This document shows positions 7,782 to 8,127 of a stretch of 8,127 nucleotides of DNA, piece by piece. The position numbers were made by a program, and so were the translations under genes. How positions within the stretch are numbered: position 1 is the stretch's first letter; every line of letters begins with the position of its first letter. The notes under the pieces are model-generated. The model was not told where the DNA came from, made no database searches, and saw only the letters and a program-made list of their open reading frames with translations. The stretch is from Gammaproteobacteria bacterium (lineage in GTDB: Bacteria; Pseudomonadota; Gammaproteobacteria; Steroidobacterales; Steroidobacteraceae), in assembly GCA_010031985.1 (NCBI GenBank), contig RGYP01000068.1, positions 1 through 8,127 on the forward strand. The letters are read 5' to 3'.

Positions 7782-8127
7782 CTCGGCTGCCAGCCGCAAC
7801 ATCCCCTCACGCGGCACCCCGGCGGGGCTGCGCTTCTTCGTCTACGCGACCCTGTCGCTGAGCATCATGTGGCTCGACCAGCGTGGCGGCTGGCTCGACA
7901 CTGTGCGCTTTGCGCTGCAGGCCGTCGCCTATCCGCTGCAGATGGCGCTCGCCTCGCCGGCGGCGGCCTGGGAGTGGACCCGCGAAAACTTTGAGCAACG
8001 CGCGACGCTGCAACAGGAAAACCGCGCGCTGCGCGAGCGCCTGCGTGAACTCGAGCTGCTGGCCATGCGGCGCGCCGATCTCGAGCGCGAAAACTTCGAG
8101 CTGCGCAACCTGCGCAGCGCCGCAGCC
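7774..8127 (+). CDS. mreC: Rod shape-determining protein MreC, N-terminal part (3' end outside window)
   Basis: MreC is the bitopic inner-membrane protein that links MreB to the periplasmic wall synthases. The window holds 118 codons of a protein usually near 300. After a short polar N-terminus there is one hydrophobic signal-anchor segment at about residues 19-35 (LRFFVYATLSLSIMWLD), then the family features YPLQ and SPAAAW. A charged heptad coiled coil follows from about residue 70 to 113, with QQEN and ERENFELRNL, where MreC dimerises; the beta-rich periplasmic domains lie beyond the edge. The TTG at 7774 is the only usable start: a stop in this frame lies at 7741-7743 and no ATG or GTG occurs between. 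It overlaps the end of mreB by 8 bases and lacks a strong Shine-Dalgarno, which suggests translation depends on mreB reading. Identification rests on topology, context and motif pattern. Confidence 0.92.
   Translation, partial: MSNSAASRNIPSRGTPAGLRFFVYATLSLSIMWLDQRGGWLDTVRFALQAVAYPLQMALASPAAAWEWTRENFEQRATLQQENRALRERLRELELLAMRRADLERENFELRNLRSAAA

Noticed and set aside
6656..7817. Long open frames overlapping mreB (373 codons on plus in another frame; 379 codons on minus at 6678-7817)
   Set aside because: MreB is conserved along its whole length in its own frame. The alternative products are arginine/histidine/alanine-rich low-complexity translations typical of shadow frames.

Overview
The window is a compact, GC-rich piece of bacterial chromosome with conserved housekeeping genes. 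Seven of its eight genes have confidently recognisable families end to end, and the eighth (mreC) is cut by the right edge. Gene order and protein similarity point to a gammaproteobacterium. The gatC-gatA-gatB operon diverges from mreB-mreC, as in Pseudomonas and Xanthomonas-type genomes, and the MreB has the same length and motif positions as the E. coli protein. The genus cannot be set from the sequence alone; a GC-rich lineage near Xanthomonadales, Nevskiales or Steroidobacterales is a guess.

Layout, left to right. Positions 1-1318 (+) hold the C-terminal two thirds of an acetoacetyl-CoA synthetase (aacS), cut by the left edge. It is followed, with a TTG start lying across its stop codon, by the AFG1/ZapE-type ATPase gene (1315-2430, +). 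That gene converges with a leftward operon after only 10 bases. The leftward operon, in transcription order, is gatC (6317-6607), gatA (4860-6320), gatB (3414-4850) and hslO (2441-3388), all on the minus strand with overlaps or gaps of at most 25 bases. A 130-base divergent intergenic region (6608-6737) carries plausible extended -10 promoters on both strands. To its right, mreB (6738-7781, +) is followed by mreC (7774 to the edge, +), which starts at a TTG inside the end of mreB.

How the genes work together. GatC, GatA and GatB form the amidotransferase that converts Glu-tRNA(Gln) and/or Asp-tRNA(Asn) to the correct amidated form, so this organism makes at least one aminoacyl-tRNA indirectly. 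Hsp33 (hslO), a redox-switched holdase, appears to be co-transcribed behind it. MreB and MreC belong to the elongasome that directs side-wall peptidoglycan synthesis, and ZapE is linked to the divisome in E. coli. AacS activates acetoacetate to acetoacetyl-CoA.

No mobile element, CRISPR array, RNA gene or integrated element was seen, and no gene-free stretch exceeds 130 bases. I found no sign of a previously undescribed system. The points worth a second look are gene-junction details (two TTG starts, the gat-hslO linkage, the divergent promoter region, the convergent junction without a terminator).
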